Source: Cercospora beticola
Taxonomy: Eukaryota; Ascomycota; Dothideomycetes; Mycosphaerellales; Mycosphaerellaceae
Direction of reading: 5' to 3'
Assembly (NCBI RefSeq): GCF_033473495.1
Contig: NC_088938.1
Location: 2,852,001-2,916,000, forward strand
Length of the DNA stretch: 64,000 nucleotides
The notes under the pieces were generated by a model. The model was not told the DNA's origin, did no database searches, and worked only from the letters and a program-made list of their open reading frames with translations. The translations under genes and the position numbers were made by a program. Shown here one piece after another: positions 49,935 through 61,306 of the stretch. The stretch's first letter is position 1. Each line of letters begins with the position of its first letter.

Positions 49935-52584
49935 TTACATGAAATAATCGAACTCGTTGCGTTCATAACCTGCTGAAGTTGACACGCTGGGTGGCAGATC
50001 TTCAGGCCTCATACCCCAAGTGCTTTCATTTCGTCCAAGAGTGAGTTCCAGCACGCCGCCCTCCAAGAAGAACGAGTGTGAGTACCAGTTCTTCGTATAG
50101 GGCTCACCATTCAAGGTAGCACTCTGAACGTAGATGTTCTGGTACTCTGGGTCGAAGTTGATGTTCCGGATCGTGGCCTTCTTGCCGGTAAGCTTGTTGG
50201 TAACGCTGACCTCTTCGAAGAATGGAGGTGTGATGAAGTAGACGTCTTGCCCAGGATTTGGGAACATGCCCATCATAGATAGTGCCACGAAAGATCCCAT
50301 AGCTCCGCTATCGTCGTTTCCAGGAATTCCATTAATGGTGTCGTTGAACTGTGATGGAATGTAGAAGTGTGCTCTCTCGGCGCTCTTGCCAGGCCGCCCT
50401 GCGTAGTGGTACTGATAGACAGGAAGGAAGCCCTGCTCGTCGCCAATGTACAGCAGACCGGGGAATTCGTGCAGGTAGTCAAGACGGTTGACAAAAGTCT
50501 GAGCGCCACCCATGGTCGCAATCAAGGAAGCTTGGTCATGTGGCACGAAGAACGAATAGAGCCAGGAGCTTCCCTCGTAGGTCTCATGCCCGTCCGGGTT
50601 GAGATAGCAGCTTGTGAAGTTCAAGATGAGAGAGCAGAAGATTGGGTCTTGAAAACCCCATGTACCATTGAGGAACTTCGGCATCAGGAATCCTTCAAAG
50701 CCAGTGTCAGTGCCGTTGATGCTGCTGTTTTGATCGGCCTTCCACATATTTCGCCAGTATTCTGACGACGCCAGGTACTTTTCGTAATCAGCAGTGTTGC
50801 CCATTCCGCGAGCCATCTCTGCGATGCAGTAGTCGTCATAGGCATATTCGACAGTTCTGCTGATGCTGCGTGTGAAGGGACCCACGCCATACGGGTCATA
50901 ATCGTCGGTCGGTATGTAGTTCAGAGTCTTCCAACTCAAGAGACCGCCACGGCCTTCCACCGCCCAGTTCTGAGGCTCTTCCTCGGCGTCTTTGACGACA
51001 GCCTCGTACGCGGTCTTCCAGTCGACACCATGGTCCGCAGCCAGCTGTCCCAATTTCAGGTATGATTCCGCGATGACAACATCGGCATTGGACCCTCCTT
51101 GAGTGAAGCCCTTGCACAGCGACATTCGGCAATCCGGAAGCCATCCTTCCTGCCGGTAGATATCGATAAGACTGCGAATCATCTGAATCTGGCTGTACGG
51201 ATCCAGAATGGTGATCAGAGTGTCGATGCTACGGAAAGAGTCCCAGATGCAGTAGTACGAGTCGTAATAAGGCTCAGTGCTGTTCCATAACGGGTTCTCA
51301 TTAGTGTAATCCTGAGGCGAGATGGACGCACGATACAGCCCGGACCAGAGCACAGTCTGTAAGCTTTCATTGACTCCACCAGGCTTTACCTCGACGACTC
51401 CAAGCGTATCTCGCCAAGCTTCTTGAGCTGCTGCATAAGTGGCATTGAAGTCAAAATCGGGAATCTCTGTTTCTGCGTTGTGGCAAGCCTGACTGATGGA
51501 GATGAAACTGACGCCTACTCTTGCCAAGATCTGACGATTCTCGGTGGGCGTCTCGAATCTTGTCCAAGCGCCAGCAGGCAGAAGGTCTGGAGAGTTGTTC
51601 ACCCCATCAGTCACAATGCTGAGGTTCTTGGGCTCGGTGCCAGCACGGTTATTCATGAAGACTCCAGTATCTCGAATGTCGGCTCCAGAAAAATCGGCAC
51701 AGAAGTGCAGTTCATAGTTGCCAAACCCGAAGCTGGGAGAGAAAACTCCACTTCCAGATATACGTCCTGAGCTGGCATCGACAGAAATGGATCCGTTGAT
51801 CCTCGACCGCGGCAGATCGATCAAGTCTACGAGTATAAGCGGGCTAAGTGTGGCATTCCTCTCCACTGGCTGCTCTGGGAAGTTGAAGCGATACAGAGCT
51901 GTGTGGTTCGTCGCCGTCATTTCAGTATGGATGTTGGTTTGCATAGAAACAGCAAAGTATCCCGGGCGAGCTTCCACGGAGTCATTGATGCGAGGCACCG
52001 AGCGCAAGTCGTATGGGAATACGCATTGATTGACATCATCGTCGGGACAGCCGGCCTGTGGGAAGAGTGGGAAATTCCCCAATGATGGACTCTGTACTCT
52101 GTTAGTCGATAATCTCAAACTAGTAGAACACGGTATGTGGGCAGATGTGAGGTTCATCAGAAATGTTGATACAGCTTGTAAGTTTCATGAAATTTCAATT
52201 GGTCTCCAAGAAGTGTTTTATCATCATTTGAATGTGCAAGATGTTGAAAGAAGATGTCACTTACTCCTCCTGTGCCCGAATCGTGCATGTGTGAGAATCC
52301 CTGCGCCCCGTAGTCAGCGCTTGAAGCATCAGATACTGCTGAGATGTGCATACCGTTATGTTCCCAGTCACGTCTCCGGTGCTGAATCCGCCTTGATTCT
52401 CGACATTCACGTCTGCTCCAGCTTTTGCCATGCCGAACGGCAGCGTTGCGCCAGGAAAGACATGGCCGCCATTAGTCGTTCCTATGAGAGGATCGACGAA
52501 AGACAAGATGTCAACTTGTGCTTGTCCATGAGCGGCGAAGAATGCACTCGCAAGAGCAGCGAGTTTGGCGTATCGGGAAGCCAT
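49935..52584 (-). CDS. Secreted GH92 alpha-1,2-mannosidase
   Basis: Three exons on the minus strand: 52584-52354, 52300-52265 and 52091-49935 (807 residues). Both junctions are phase 0; the 36-nt middle exon encodes GFSHMHDSGTGG and splicing gives the GH92 block HDSGTGGSPSLGNFPLF. The signal peptide is MASRYAKLAALASAFFAAHGQA. Further family marks are DPLIGTTNGGHVFPGATLPFGM, WDSFRSIDTL and GIPGNDDSGAMGSF, the last holding the conserved acidic residues of this calcium-dependent exo-mannosidase family. It should trim alpha-mannose from glycoproteins or mannans outside the cell. Many N-glycosylation sequons are present. Intron 2 (173 nt) is longer than usual here; its CTAAC branch and ACAG acceptor are good. 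Confidence 0.94.
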
Positions 52585-53604
52585 CTAGGAAGCAACCATG
52601 AGAGAGCCAGAGGCACAAACTTCAGGCATCTCGCGGGTCAGGGACTAGGCCATTAAAGGCTTCATGTACCTGACCGCTACCGGGGTTCCCCGCCCTCAAT
52701 ACGGACGGATGCTGTGGAACAGCACAAAGCGCGCATGAGAAGAGCAATGACCGCTGATCTGCCGGCCGGCGGCTGAAGTGCGTCCATTGATGGTCGGTGG
52801 TGATGTAACGTGAACCCCAGATGGATGTTGAAAGTTCGGAGTGGGAGAAAGAGGAGAGGAGCTTGGACAGAACGGAGCGAAATGCCGCGAGCCGAGGACG
52901 GTGCTTGGCGGGTCAATTCAATGCTTGTTCTTTTCGAGACATCTTCATTTGCGGTCAGTCATCAAGAACTTCCCAATTCTGCAAGCCGGTCGTGAGTGCT
53001 TGATGTCTGCTGGCTGCACGGAAATGTGAGCGCTGCCACTGCCTCAAGTGACTGGAAGGCTTTATGCACAAGGTAAGAGACGACCGAAGGCAGAAAGGCA
53101 ACCTCCGGATACCCCGCGAGATTCGAGCCTCTGTGCTACCAGTCTTTGGTCAGTGGTCGAACGTTGCAGCACCTATTCAGCAGCAAACTCCCAACTACCG
53201 GAATTCAGCGTTGAGATGCCATCGTAATGTTCTTATCGTTTTCTCAATTTTGCCATTGCGAGGTGCTGCTTTGCGGCCGACATGAACAATTCGTTCTCTG
53301 CAGAAGTGGGCGTGAAAACATTGCACAATACAACCAAATCTTGTCCCACGACAGCGGAAGGCATCATGGTAAAGGATCAAGCAGTACTTCCGTGCGACCA
53401 CTTGAAGTGCTTCCATACACGTCCTCAACTTGAAAGGATTAAAGTGCCAAATTAGGAAAGACTACACACCGGGACTTTATGAACTTCTAGAAACCCTTGC
53501 AAGCACGCAAAAGGCATTGTGCAGAATGGCTAGATAAGCAATCAACGACCATCGCTTCTCTCGTCACTCTCTCAATTTACAACTTCATCATCAGGCAATT
53601 CACA
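52585..53604. other. Intergenic between divergent genes
   Basis: About 1 kb between GH92 and the cupin gene; only short frames. Nothing supported. Confidence 0.5.
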
Positions 53605-54123
53605 ATGGCACCAACACTCAAGCACTTCGCGGCAGGCGACTACGCCAAGCTCCACCAATACAACGAGCACAAAAACATCCAAATCGGCGACACCCATTCC
53701 AGGTATCCGTTTCTCTCACACTGCTAACTTGAACGTTCACAATCCTAACCTCATTCTATTCAGCGTCGAACAAGACCCCCAAGCCCCAATAACGTCCGGC
53801 TTTTTCACGCTCGAGAAGGGCTGCAAAGCTACCACAACCTTCGGCTTCTCAGAATACAAATACGTCCTCTCCGGGACTTTCATTGTTTCAGACCAATCTG
53901 GTCAAAGATTTGTTGGAAGGCCCGGGGATGTGATTTATATTCCAAAGGGCTCGACTGTTACGTTTGAAACTGAGGAGGGAGGGAAGACGTTTTTCGTAAG
54001 TTTATGGCTGTGATTTCGCTATGATTGTGTATGTGAGTATGATGCTAATGAGTTTGGTTTTTGAAGGTGGCGCAGAGACTTGCGAATGAGAGTCGGAGGG
54101 CGGGAGTGTTGGCCAAGTTGTGA
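53605..54123 (+). CDS. Small EutQ-like cupin protein
   Basis: Three exons: 53605-53702, 53764-53995 and 54067-54123 (128 residues). Introns are 61 nt (GTATCC...TTCAG) and 71 nt (GTAAGT...TGAAG). The product is one small beta-barrel: FFTLEKGC, then KYVLSGTFIVSDQSGQ, a Gly-containing turn and GDVIYIPKGSTVTFETEEGGKTFFV, the two cupin motifs of the EutQ-like subgroup. The usual metal-binding histidines of cupin motif 1 are not evident, so a catalytic role is uncertain. Likely cytosolic; function unknown. Confidence 0.82.
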
Positions 54124-54415
54124 GCAAATTGGCAGAGTACACGAATTGGATGAAAGAATGGGACCATGATGATATGCAGCACATTTATTAGGGAATCGCA
54201 ATACCTCGAGGTCTTGAGCATCATGTTGAGATAGACGTTTCGTGCCTTTGAGATACACCAAAAACGCTGCTCAAATTTCACTATATGTCACTGAAGCACC
54301 CAATAGCGCAATAGCTCATCCAGCTAGCTCTACCAATGACCCCACTCGCGTCGCTTCTACATTCGACCTAAGCACCCAAATCTCTCTACACAAGCCTCAA
54401 TGAAACCCTCAAACC

Positions 54416-56110
54416 ATGTCCATATTCCCATCTTCTGCACTCCTCCATTGTCCTTCAGCACCAAACGGCATAGACTTCCCCGCCCACTGGCACCGCTTCA
54501 CCAACGTTCCAAATTTCTGGATTTGCTCCAAATGCTACGAAGAGCACATAGCGTCTTCCCCGCTTCTAATCACCCTATGTGAGCAATTCTACGATGATCC
54601 ACTCCCAGGCACGACATCATATTGCGATTTCAACACTGCGCGAGCGAAACAGCTTTTGCAGAAGACGTTGAGATCTGGAAATGCAGATGAGCTTCTGGCG
54701 TTTGCGAAGAAGCGATCTGAGATGCCGATGTGTGAAGGAGACGCTGGCGTGCGAGGCGGAAAAGGTTTGAATTGGTGGGGCTTGAGAGGAGTTGAGGGAT
54801 TCGTGGTATGTGAGGCTTGTTTTGAAGATTGGGTTGGTGCTACGCCGTGGGCAGAACGATTCCATCTGCGCGATAGAACGGAACATGGTGCTGATGATCT
54901 GTGGAATTGCGATTTGGCCGTGCCGTTCATCAGGAGAGGTCTACTGCAATATGCGGCGAGAGACGCGTGGCAGGACTTCGTGGGCGCTTGTCAACGAAGC
55001 CTTGCGGCGCCTGCTTGTAGTGGTCTGGTGGTGAGGAGAGGGTCGAGGAAATGGTTCAGACCGGCTAGACCGCAGCGAATTGCAAAGATGCTGGTGTGTG
55101 AGAGCTGCTTCTTGAACTACGCTGGTGGCCTGGCTGTTGCCGGGAATTTCGAGGAAGTGAAGACCTTACCACTCGAAACGGAGACAGAATGCACATGTAC
55201 TTTCAAGCTCCCAGCATTCAAGGCTTGCAGCGACGCACTGCTTGCGAAGAAACAGGACCTGTGGCATGAGATTGTCATCGAGATGATAGCAGAACCAGCA
55301 TGCTCAACAGGAGCGATTACTGATGTAGACTGGTACGTGTTAACAGATCCAGACGACTCAAGCGTCGAGGTGCAGGAGTTCGATGTATGTGTTGCTTGCT
55401 ATGCTGGGCTCTTTATGGCCACAGAACTTGGACACGTCTTGCGAAGGAAGCGGTATCCAGTCGGCACAGAGAGGATTTGCGACTTCAGTCCAACGGCCTC
55501 ACGATCCCGGCAGTACCTGCAACAATGGCGGAGGATGAATTTCATTGGAGATACCAATGTCTTCGCGTGTTACGTGAAGCGCGTCTCTTTGCTGCCGTCG
55601 TGCCCAGGTTCCTCACCTGTGAAAGACCGAAGGTGGTACGGGATGGACGATTTCTACTTCTGCGAATCATGTTACGAAGAGATTGGACGTGGTAGCTTTT
55701 TCGCTGCATCCTTCACTATCCAGAATGGAACACAGGCCGAGGCTTACTGCGATATGTATACCGATAACATGCGGAGTCGTTACGTCCTTGCTTGCCGGGG
55801 AAGGGATTTGTCCGCGTTCATCTCGTATTGCAAGCAGAGAGCTCAAGTCTGGAGAATGTGTAGAGACAACCTCGAGGTCTCTGCGCAGATGCAGACCAGC
55901 AGCCAGCAGCAATTGAACGTAGTGGCTTCGACGGGTTTTGTAGGAGATGTTGGCACGGAAAGAAGCCAAGGTGATGCATCTTGGCATCCACTGACTGTAG
56001 GCGCGGAGGCGATACATCGGCATGCTCAAGTCCACGGGCAGCTTAACATGGCCAATCATTCGAATCCCGTCGACCTCGCCATATGGAAGCAATGGGCAGA
56101 GATGGAATAA
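54416..56110 (+). CDS. Five-module CxxC repeat protein, unknown function
   Basis: 564 residues, single exon. The protein is built from five modules of about 95 residues. Each begins with an aromatic residue and a CxxC pair: Cys 37/40, 132/135, 228/231, 325/328 and 416/419 (CSKCYEE, CEACFED, CESCFLN, CVACYAG, CESCYEE). Between them come a C-D or C-T-C motif followed by a helix with R and L spacing, and an F-x6-R-x3-P-x-C-type element (for example RSEMPMC, QRSLAAPAC, VSLLPSC). Each module therefore brings about four Cys and could bind one zinc ion or form disulfides. No signal peptide or membrane helix, so zinc binding in the cytosol or nucleus is likelier. I do not recognise a named domain. 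Confidence 0.75.
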   Translation: MSIFPSSALLHCPSAPNGIDFPAHWHRFTNVPNFWICSKCYEEHIASSPLLITLCEQFYDDPLPGTTSYCDFNTARAKQLLQKTLRSGNADELLAFAKKRSEMPMCEGDAGVRGGKGLNWWGLRGVEGFVVCEACFEDWVGATPWAERFHLRDRTEHGADDLWNCDLAVPFIRRGLLQYAARDAWQDFVGACQRSLAAPACSGLVVRRGSRKWFRPARPQRIAKMLVCESCFLNYAGGLAVAGNFEEVKTLPLETETECTCTFKLPAFKACSDALLAKKQDLWHEIVIEMIAEPACSTGAITDVDWYVLTDPDDSSVEVQEFDVCVACYAGLFMATELGHVLRRKRYPVGTERICDFSPTASRSRQYLQQWRRMNFIGDTNVFACYVKRVSLLPSCPGSSPVKDRRWYGMDDFYFCESCYEEIGRGSFFAASFTIQNGTQAEAYCDMYTDNMRSRYVLACRGRDLSAFISYCKQRAQVWRMCRDNLEVSAQMQTSSQQQLNVVASTGFVGDVGTERSQGDASWHPLTVGAEAIHRHAQVHGQLNMANHSNPVDLAIWKQWAEME

Positions 56111-56889
56111 GATGTTCCCCGTGGACTTGTTTATATCCGGTGTCTTGCATGTCCGTCCTTCACGCCGGCTCGTCGAGTTGTATGTGTTCGGTTCTAGTAT
56201 GGATCGCATGTGGTTCCTTTCGATGCCATGGCCGAATTTTGATGTCGATACGATCAGCCTTCGAAGCTCTCACCACTGACTGAGTTGGGGTACCACACTT
56301 CAAGAACCCCCATACAGCTATCGGCGCATCGATTCGTCTTGCTAGCGCCGCGAGATAGCTAATGTGCAGAGCTCACTTGCATCATGGTGTTCAATCTTCG
56401 GCTACGAAGCTCTTATCGCGGATAGGTCATCGTATAGCCCACTGCTCTCGCCGCTTTGATCACTCGTGTCGTTAGGAGGGAAGTTGGAAGTTGTGTCCCG
56501 TCGTGGAACACATCCAGATGCGTAGGTGCGAGTTTGTCATTTGTACCATTCGAATGGCAGAGGCTAAGTTCTGCGGAGCGGCTGGAAACGGCAAGCGCAG
56601 AGCACGAGCCACATCGTTGCGGCAAGCTCGATGGTCGATGGTCGTCGTGTGACCGATGACACGCCCGCTGCATCACCAGCCCCGAATGCAGCAAGTGACA
56701 AACCAGAGAGCTCGCTTGCCTTGCTTGCGCCATAGTTCAAGCTAAACACACCTGACTGCACTGCCGTGATATTCTGCTGCCTTGCACGCTTCCTCCTACT
56801 CTCTTCCACCACACCCACACACTGACAGCAGCAGCGGCCACGACAGCACTCACAGCAAACAGACAGTCGACTGCACAGCTTCTATCAGC
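56111..56889. other. Intergenic
   Basis: About 780 nt; no gene seen. Promoter of the following small membrane protein near the right end. Confidence 0.5.
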
Positions 56890-57269
56890 ATGGCACTCTT
56901 CAACGCCTTCCTCCAGCTCTGCCTGGCTGCCCTGACATTCGCCGCACCACTTGAGAACAGCGAGCTGCTTCATGCCACCAAGACCGATGCATGGCAATAC
57001 GGCACTGGTGGTGGTATCATCGGCTTCATCGTGTTGGTGATCGACATCATCATCTGGGGTGAGTAGCCACTACATTCTGCAGCATGGCTTGTCACGATTA
57101 AGATGCTAATTATCTCACAGTTGAGCTCTTCCAGTCCAGTCGCCCCGTCTCGCATAAGCTCCTCTGGGCAATTGTCGTCTTCTTCTTTCCCATCGTTGGT
57201 GCCATCATCTACTTCATCTTCAGCAACCGCCAGCAGCACAAGGCTGGAGGATACGAGCCAATCCCTTAG
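56890..57269 (+). CDS. Small two-helix membrane protein, PLDc_N-type domain
   Basis: Two exons, 56890-57058 and 57121-57269 (105 residues), with a 62-nt intron (GTGAGT...CACAG). The N-terminus is a signal peptide (MALFNAFLQLCLAALTFAAP). After a short polar segment come a Gly-rich hydrophobic helix (GIIGFIVLVIDIIIW) and a second helix (LLWAIVVFFFPIVGAIIYFIF), joined by VELFQSSRPVSHK. The WAIVVFFFPIVGAIIYFI pattern is that of the short PLDc_N domain (also found before phospholipase D-like domains and as stand-alone proteins in fungi). No enzyme domain follows, so catalysis is not expected. Function unknown. Confidence 0.8.
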
Positions 57270-58089
57270 GCCACAAACCGGCGTGAGATGAATTAGGACG
57301 TTGCCGAGCAACCTCTATCAGCAGGGACTGCAGAACTGCGGGGAGCAAAGCAACACACGCCTGATACAGACCATGGTGGAGGTGGCACGTTGTTGGATCT
57401 GGTTGTACCCATTTGCCTGGTGCATAAATATGGAGTAATGGATGGAGCTGTGATCTTGAGAAAGGAGACAGCTGCTTTGGATAACGACAGATAAGCTATG
57501 AATGATGATTTGATGCTAGATTTGGGAATACGGATTCCTGACTGCAGTTCTTCCTCGGAGTGAGCGGGCTGGAGCGGCAATTGAACAGCCCCTTCTGCTC
57601 AAGTGAACCACTGTTTCGATGTAATTGCAGGTACTTGGGACGATTGAATCATTTTGCTCTAGCCAGCACCGTACCATGTTGCATGCACGTGGTCAAGACG
57701 GCACAGACCATGGTATGTGTCTATGAATATGAACGGACCTGTTTCCGCGCAGATCGCAAAGCCGTCCAAAGCTTCGGCCGCATGCGCTGCTTGGGATCTG
57801 CGTGGAATAAAGACTTGCCGCTTTCGTTCGCATGAAACATGTGAAAGCGGATGCTGAGCCCTGGCGCCGACCCAGCAATCTCCAACACGTTGCTATGCAG
57901 TTTCACGATGACCAAGCAGTAGAAGTGTGGTTTTAGTCATCTGCCGTCGACAGGCTTCCACGAGCTCGTGCAAGCGATTGCCAGGATCACGCAGCTGGAA
58001 GGCGTCATTGTGCCAGCCACCCTGCCTCTCCTCAACTCAACTGCCTGCTGACCTGACGACCCGACGACGTCGACCAGTATTCCTACCGG
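57270..58089. other. Intergenic
   Basis: About 820 nt; short frames only. Confidence 0.5.
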
Positions 58090-61017
58090 ATGGCAGACAC
58101 CACCATGTCGCACCCCACCGGCGTGGACCGCATACCCGCCGACACCAACATCGACATGTCCGACGACACCGAGACCGACCAAGAGCCTCGACAAGTCTAC
58201 GCTCCTCCACCTCACATCGCCGCTCGCTTCTACCGCAACCAGCTGACGCGCCGGAAGTCCTCAGCGGCATCTTCTCGGAGGAATTCGCTATCATCAGCCC
58301 AGTCGCAGGCGCATTCTCACACGTCAGGCCGCTCGTTGCGCCGCAGTTCGACGGGATGCCGGTCTACCACGATTGCCCAGCACCTGCGACGGGCGTCAAT
58401 CATCGAGTCGAGGAAGGCGCGCCTGGCCGACCGAGCTGCCCATGCCGAGCAAGTGCGACTGCGAGCAGCGCTCGCCAAAGCAGCACCACGAGGCAACAGC
58501 ACGAGCAGTGAGGAACGCGCCCTCGCCGCGCAAGCCGCCAAAGAGAAGTTGCTAGCAAAGGTTGCGGCACAATGTGCCGAAGAGGTGGCGCGCGCAAAGC
58601 GCATCGCAGAGGAGGTCAAGGATCGCAAGCTGGCAGAAGAAACGCGCTTGCGCCTGGAAATGGAGGAGCGGCACGCTGAGGCTGAACGAAGGAGGGCAGA
58701 GTACCAGCGCAACATCCAGGCACGGAGAGCGAGACGTGCGGATAGTGCCGAGAAGAAACTCGCCGTGCTGGAGGAGGTTGCTGATGTGGAGGAGGATGCT
58801 ATCGTTGAGGAAATCGCAGAGGTCTTGCTCCTGGATCTCGAGACAGCCGTGAGCCGAATCCAGCGAGCATGGCGCCTGCACCGGAGGAAGCAGCCTGTCC
58901 TTCGTTTTAGAGAACTCGGACTGACCGCTGCAAGAGCCAAGGATACGCCCTTTGAAGAGATGACAGAGTTGGTGGCCAGTCAGCAGGTCATCCAGGCCAC
59001 GACTGACATGTTGATGCACCTTGGCCTGCAGGACGGAAACGATGCGAATGCTGCGTTGAACACCAGAACTTTCCTGAGCGGGTATATGATCGTTGCTCAC
59101 CCCATTTCAGTGCTTCTGAACAAGACTGGTGCCCAGGAGTCGGACCTAATCGCAAATGCTTCTGAGTTGATCAGCCTTTTCGAAGCTTCTGTGGCGAGAC
59201 TCGATACGTGGAACAACTTCACTGCCAACGAGACACAGCATGAGACTCTCAATCAGACCTATACCACCTACACCTCCGCGTTTGCTGCCTGGAGGCTCCA
59301 AGATTCTAGTGTTCTAATCGAAGGCATGGTGGCCTCCTTTGTCGAGCTTGACGCAATTTGGCAGACTGTCAAGGACGATACTCGAGGCGAGGTCGCCAAA
59401 GACTATCGTGAAGGCATTCGTGACAATCAGGTTATGCTTCTGAGTAGAATCCGGAAGCTGGCTGGTCCTGACCGAGCAGACTTCTTAATCAAGAAGGCCA
59501 TTAGGGAGAGCCGACGCAGAAGGCCTAAGAAGCGACCAGCGGCCGAAGTGAGACCACGAGGTGTCGAACCTTCTTCTGAGGCTGCAGTGTCTTCTGAGCA
59601 AGCGGTCGAAGATGCTTTCGCACCTGTCCCCATCGGCTCTGGCGAACTCAACAAGCTGTTCACAACGATGCCGAGCAACAGAGTCCTAACCCACGAGCTT
59701 GCGATCGACAAGGACTACAAGCTCGAGGACAAGAATAGCGAATTACGAGAGCAGATGTACCGCAGCATTTGCGAAAGTATGAAGGTCGGTTTCGAGGCTG
59801 GGAATGGAGCGCGATGGACTGTGTCTGCCGCAGAGAATATCAAGGAGAAGCTCTTGCGGATGCTTAAGCCTGGTAGCAACATGCATAAGATGCTCTGCGA
59901 AGCACTGGACCTGGACAACATCCAACGGCAGTGTCAGCAAGGGGTGTTCAGCTACCCTGGATTCTTCGGCTTTATGGCTAATGTCCTACCTAAGCTCTGT
60001 GCGCCTTTTCGCGATCAGCAAGTCAAGACGCTGGCTGAAGAGTTGCGCACGGAGAACGACGAGCTTGATGGCATGATTGAGAAGCTCTTCAAGCTGTTGA
60101 AGATGGTCGACTGTCTGAGTCTCGACTACACGAATTTCATGATCATGCAATCGGCTCCCACGCTAACGAAAGAAGCCGCTGGCTACGAAGCACGCATGTT
60201 CCGACGGGATATCGAGGCACATCAAATCACTCTCACGAACACGAAGCGATGGTGGCACCAGTCGCGCCGTGCTCTGGAAGCCGAGTCGGATCGACGAGAT
60301 CCGGAGAACATGAGGAATCCGGCCGATCGGCCATCACCTCAAAAAATCTACACGCATGCCCTGGTGGAGCTCGCCCTGACCTCGAATGAGCTCGATGACA
60401 CCGCATGCCCCGAGACGTTGCACCTGGATCTGGAACGTATGCAGAAGCTTCGCACGAAAGCCATCAGAATTGCTGTGATCGGTGCCATTCTTCTCACCAC
60501 CAAGAACCTCCTTAGGCGTGATGTCCGAAGCCAGTGGAAGAATGAGGCCAATAGACTGTGGACCCTTCTCTCCGCAGAGCCGTACGAGAGCACGAACGCA
60601 GACGAGCCTACGACCGCTCAAAAGGCTTTTTCGGTGCTTGAGACGGCGCACAACATGCCCGAGAGCACGAAACGTTCTGTGCAAAGTACCATCAACAAAT
60701 TCTTTGCGCAGGCGGCTCAAGTCAGCATTCCCAGCGGCGCACAGCAAGTCAATAGCGTTCGCTTCTCAGATCCGGTCTTGAAGGTCTTGTTCCAGCGACT
60801 CAAGACCCATATTCTGTCTCGTCTCTCGGCCGAGAGCAGTGCGGACAGGGTCCGGGCTGCAAGCTCAGCTTCTGAAAAGTTGGCCTCGAGCGGCATGGCG
60901 GAGTTCGTCCCGCATGTTGCTGTTATTGTGGATTTGCTGGAGCGGGTCCGGAAGGTGGATTGGGAGAGCCATGGAGTGTGGTATGAGGAAATTGCCGTCG
61001 TTCAGGAACAGCAGTGA
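58090..61017 (+). CDS. SOK1: TCP11/SOK1-family protein
   Basis: 975 residues, single exon. The fungal TCP11-like proteins (yeast Sok1) act in cAMP/protein kinase A-linked signalling. The N-terminal ~110 residues are Ser/Arg-rich and disordered. Residues 110-240 form a long charged helix rich in Ala, Arg, Glu and Lys. An IQ-like motif (VSRIQRAWRLHRRKQ) sits near 255. The TCP11 domain fills the rest, with hallmark segments such as LDNIQRQCQQGVFSYPGF around 611, PKLCAPFRD, and DYTNFMIMQSAP. ATGs lie at 58090 and 58105; I keep the first. The neighbour GET1 runs towards it with about 290 nt between. Confidence 0.88.
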   Translation: MADTTMSHPTGVDRIPADTNIDMSDDTETDQEPRQVYAPPPHIAARFYRNQLTRRKSSAASSRRNSLSSAQSQAHSHTSGRSLRRSSTGCRSTTIAQHLRRASIIESRKARLADRAAHAEQVRLRAALAKAAPRGNSTSSEERALAAQAAKEKLLAKVAAQCAEEVARAKRIAEEVKDRKLAEETRLRLEMEERHAEAERRRAEYQRNIQARRARRADSAEKKLAVLEEVADVEEDAIVEEIAEVLLLDLETAVSRIQRAWRLHRRKQPVLRFRELGLTAARAKDTPFEEMTELVASQQVIQATTDMLMHLGLQDGNDANAALNTRTFLSGYMIVAHPISVLLNKTGAQESDLIANASELISLFEASVARLDTWNNFTANETQHETLNQTYTTYTSAFAAWRLQDSSVLIEGMVASFVELDAIWQTVKDDTRGEVAKDYREGIRDNQVMLLSRIRKLAGPDRADFLIKKAIRESRRRRPKKRPAAEVRPRGVEPSSEAAVSSEQAVEDAFAPVPIGSGELNKLFTTMPSNRVLTHELAIDKDYKLEDKNSELREQMYRSICESMKVGFEAGNGARWTVSAAENIKEKLLRMLKPGSNMHKMLCEALDLDNIQRQCQQGVFSYPGFFGFMANVLPKLCAPFRDQQVKTLAEELRTENDELDGMIEKLFKLLKMVDCLSLDYTNFMIMQSAPTLTKEAAGYEARMFRRDIEAHQITLTNTKRWWHQSRRALEAESDRRDPENMRNPADRPSPQKIYTHALVELALTSNELDDTACPETLHLDLERMQKLRTKAIRIAVIGAILLTTKNLLRRDVRSQWKNEANRLWTLLSAEPYESTNADEPTTAQKAFSVLETAHNMPESTKRSVQSTINKFFAQAAQVSIPSGAQQVNSVRFSDPVLKVLFQRLKTHILSRLSAESSADRVRAASSASEKLASSGMAEFVPHVAVIVDLLERVRKVDWESHGVWYEEIAVVQEQQ

Positions 61018-61306
61018 TTGGTTGAAGTGGGTTTCTTTTGGGTCGAGGTTTTCTTACTGGGGGAAGGGATTGACATTCATTTCTGGTCGCCTGAGCAGAG
61101 GCAATTTTGATGCATGCGCAAACTTGCATCGTGGGTTGTTCATGAGGTCCTGGTGTCATGATGTTATGGGGTTGGGGGATTGGGCTCATGAGAATGGCAG
61201 AATGAACATGAAACATCATCGGAGTCGTTGTGCACTGTGCCCTTTCTTTCAAGATTTGGCTGTTTCGACTGTTGCTGCACGCTTGCATAGTCTGTCCTTC
61301 GTCCTT

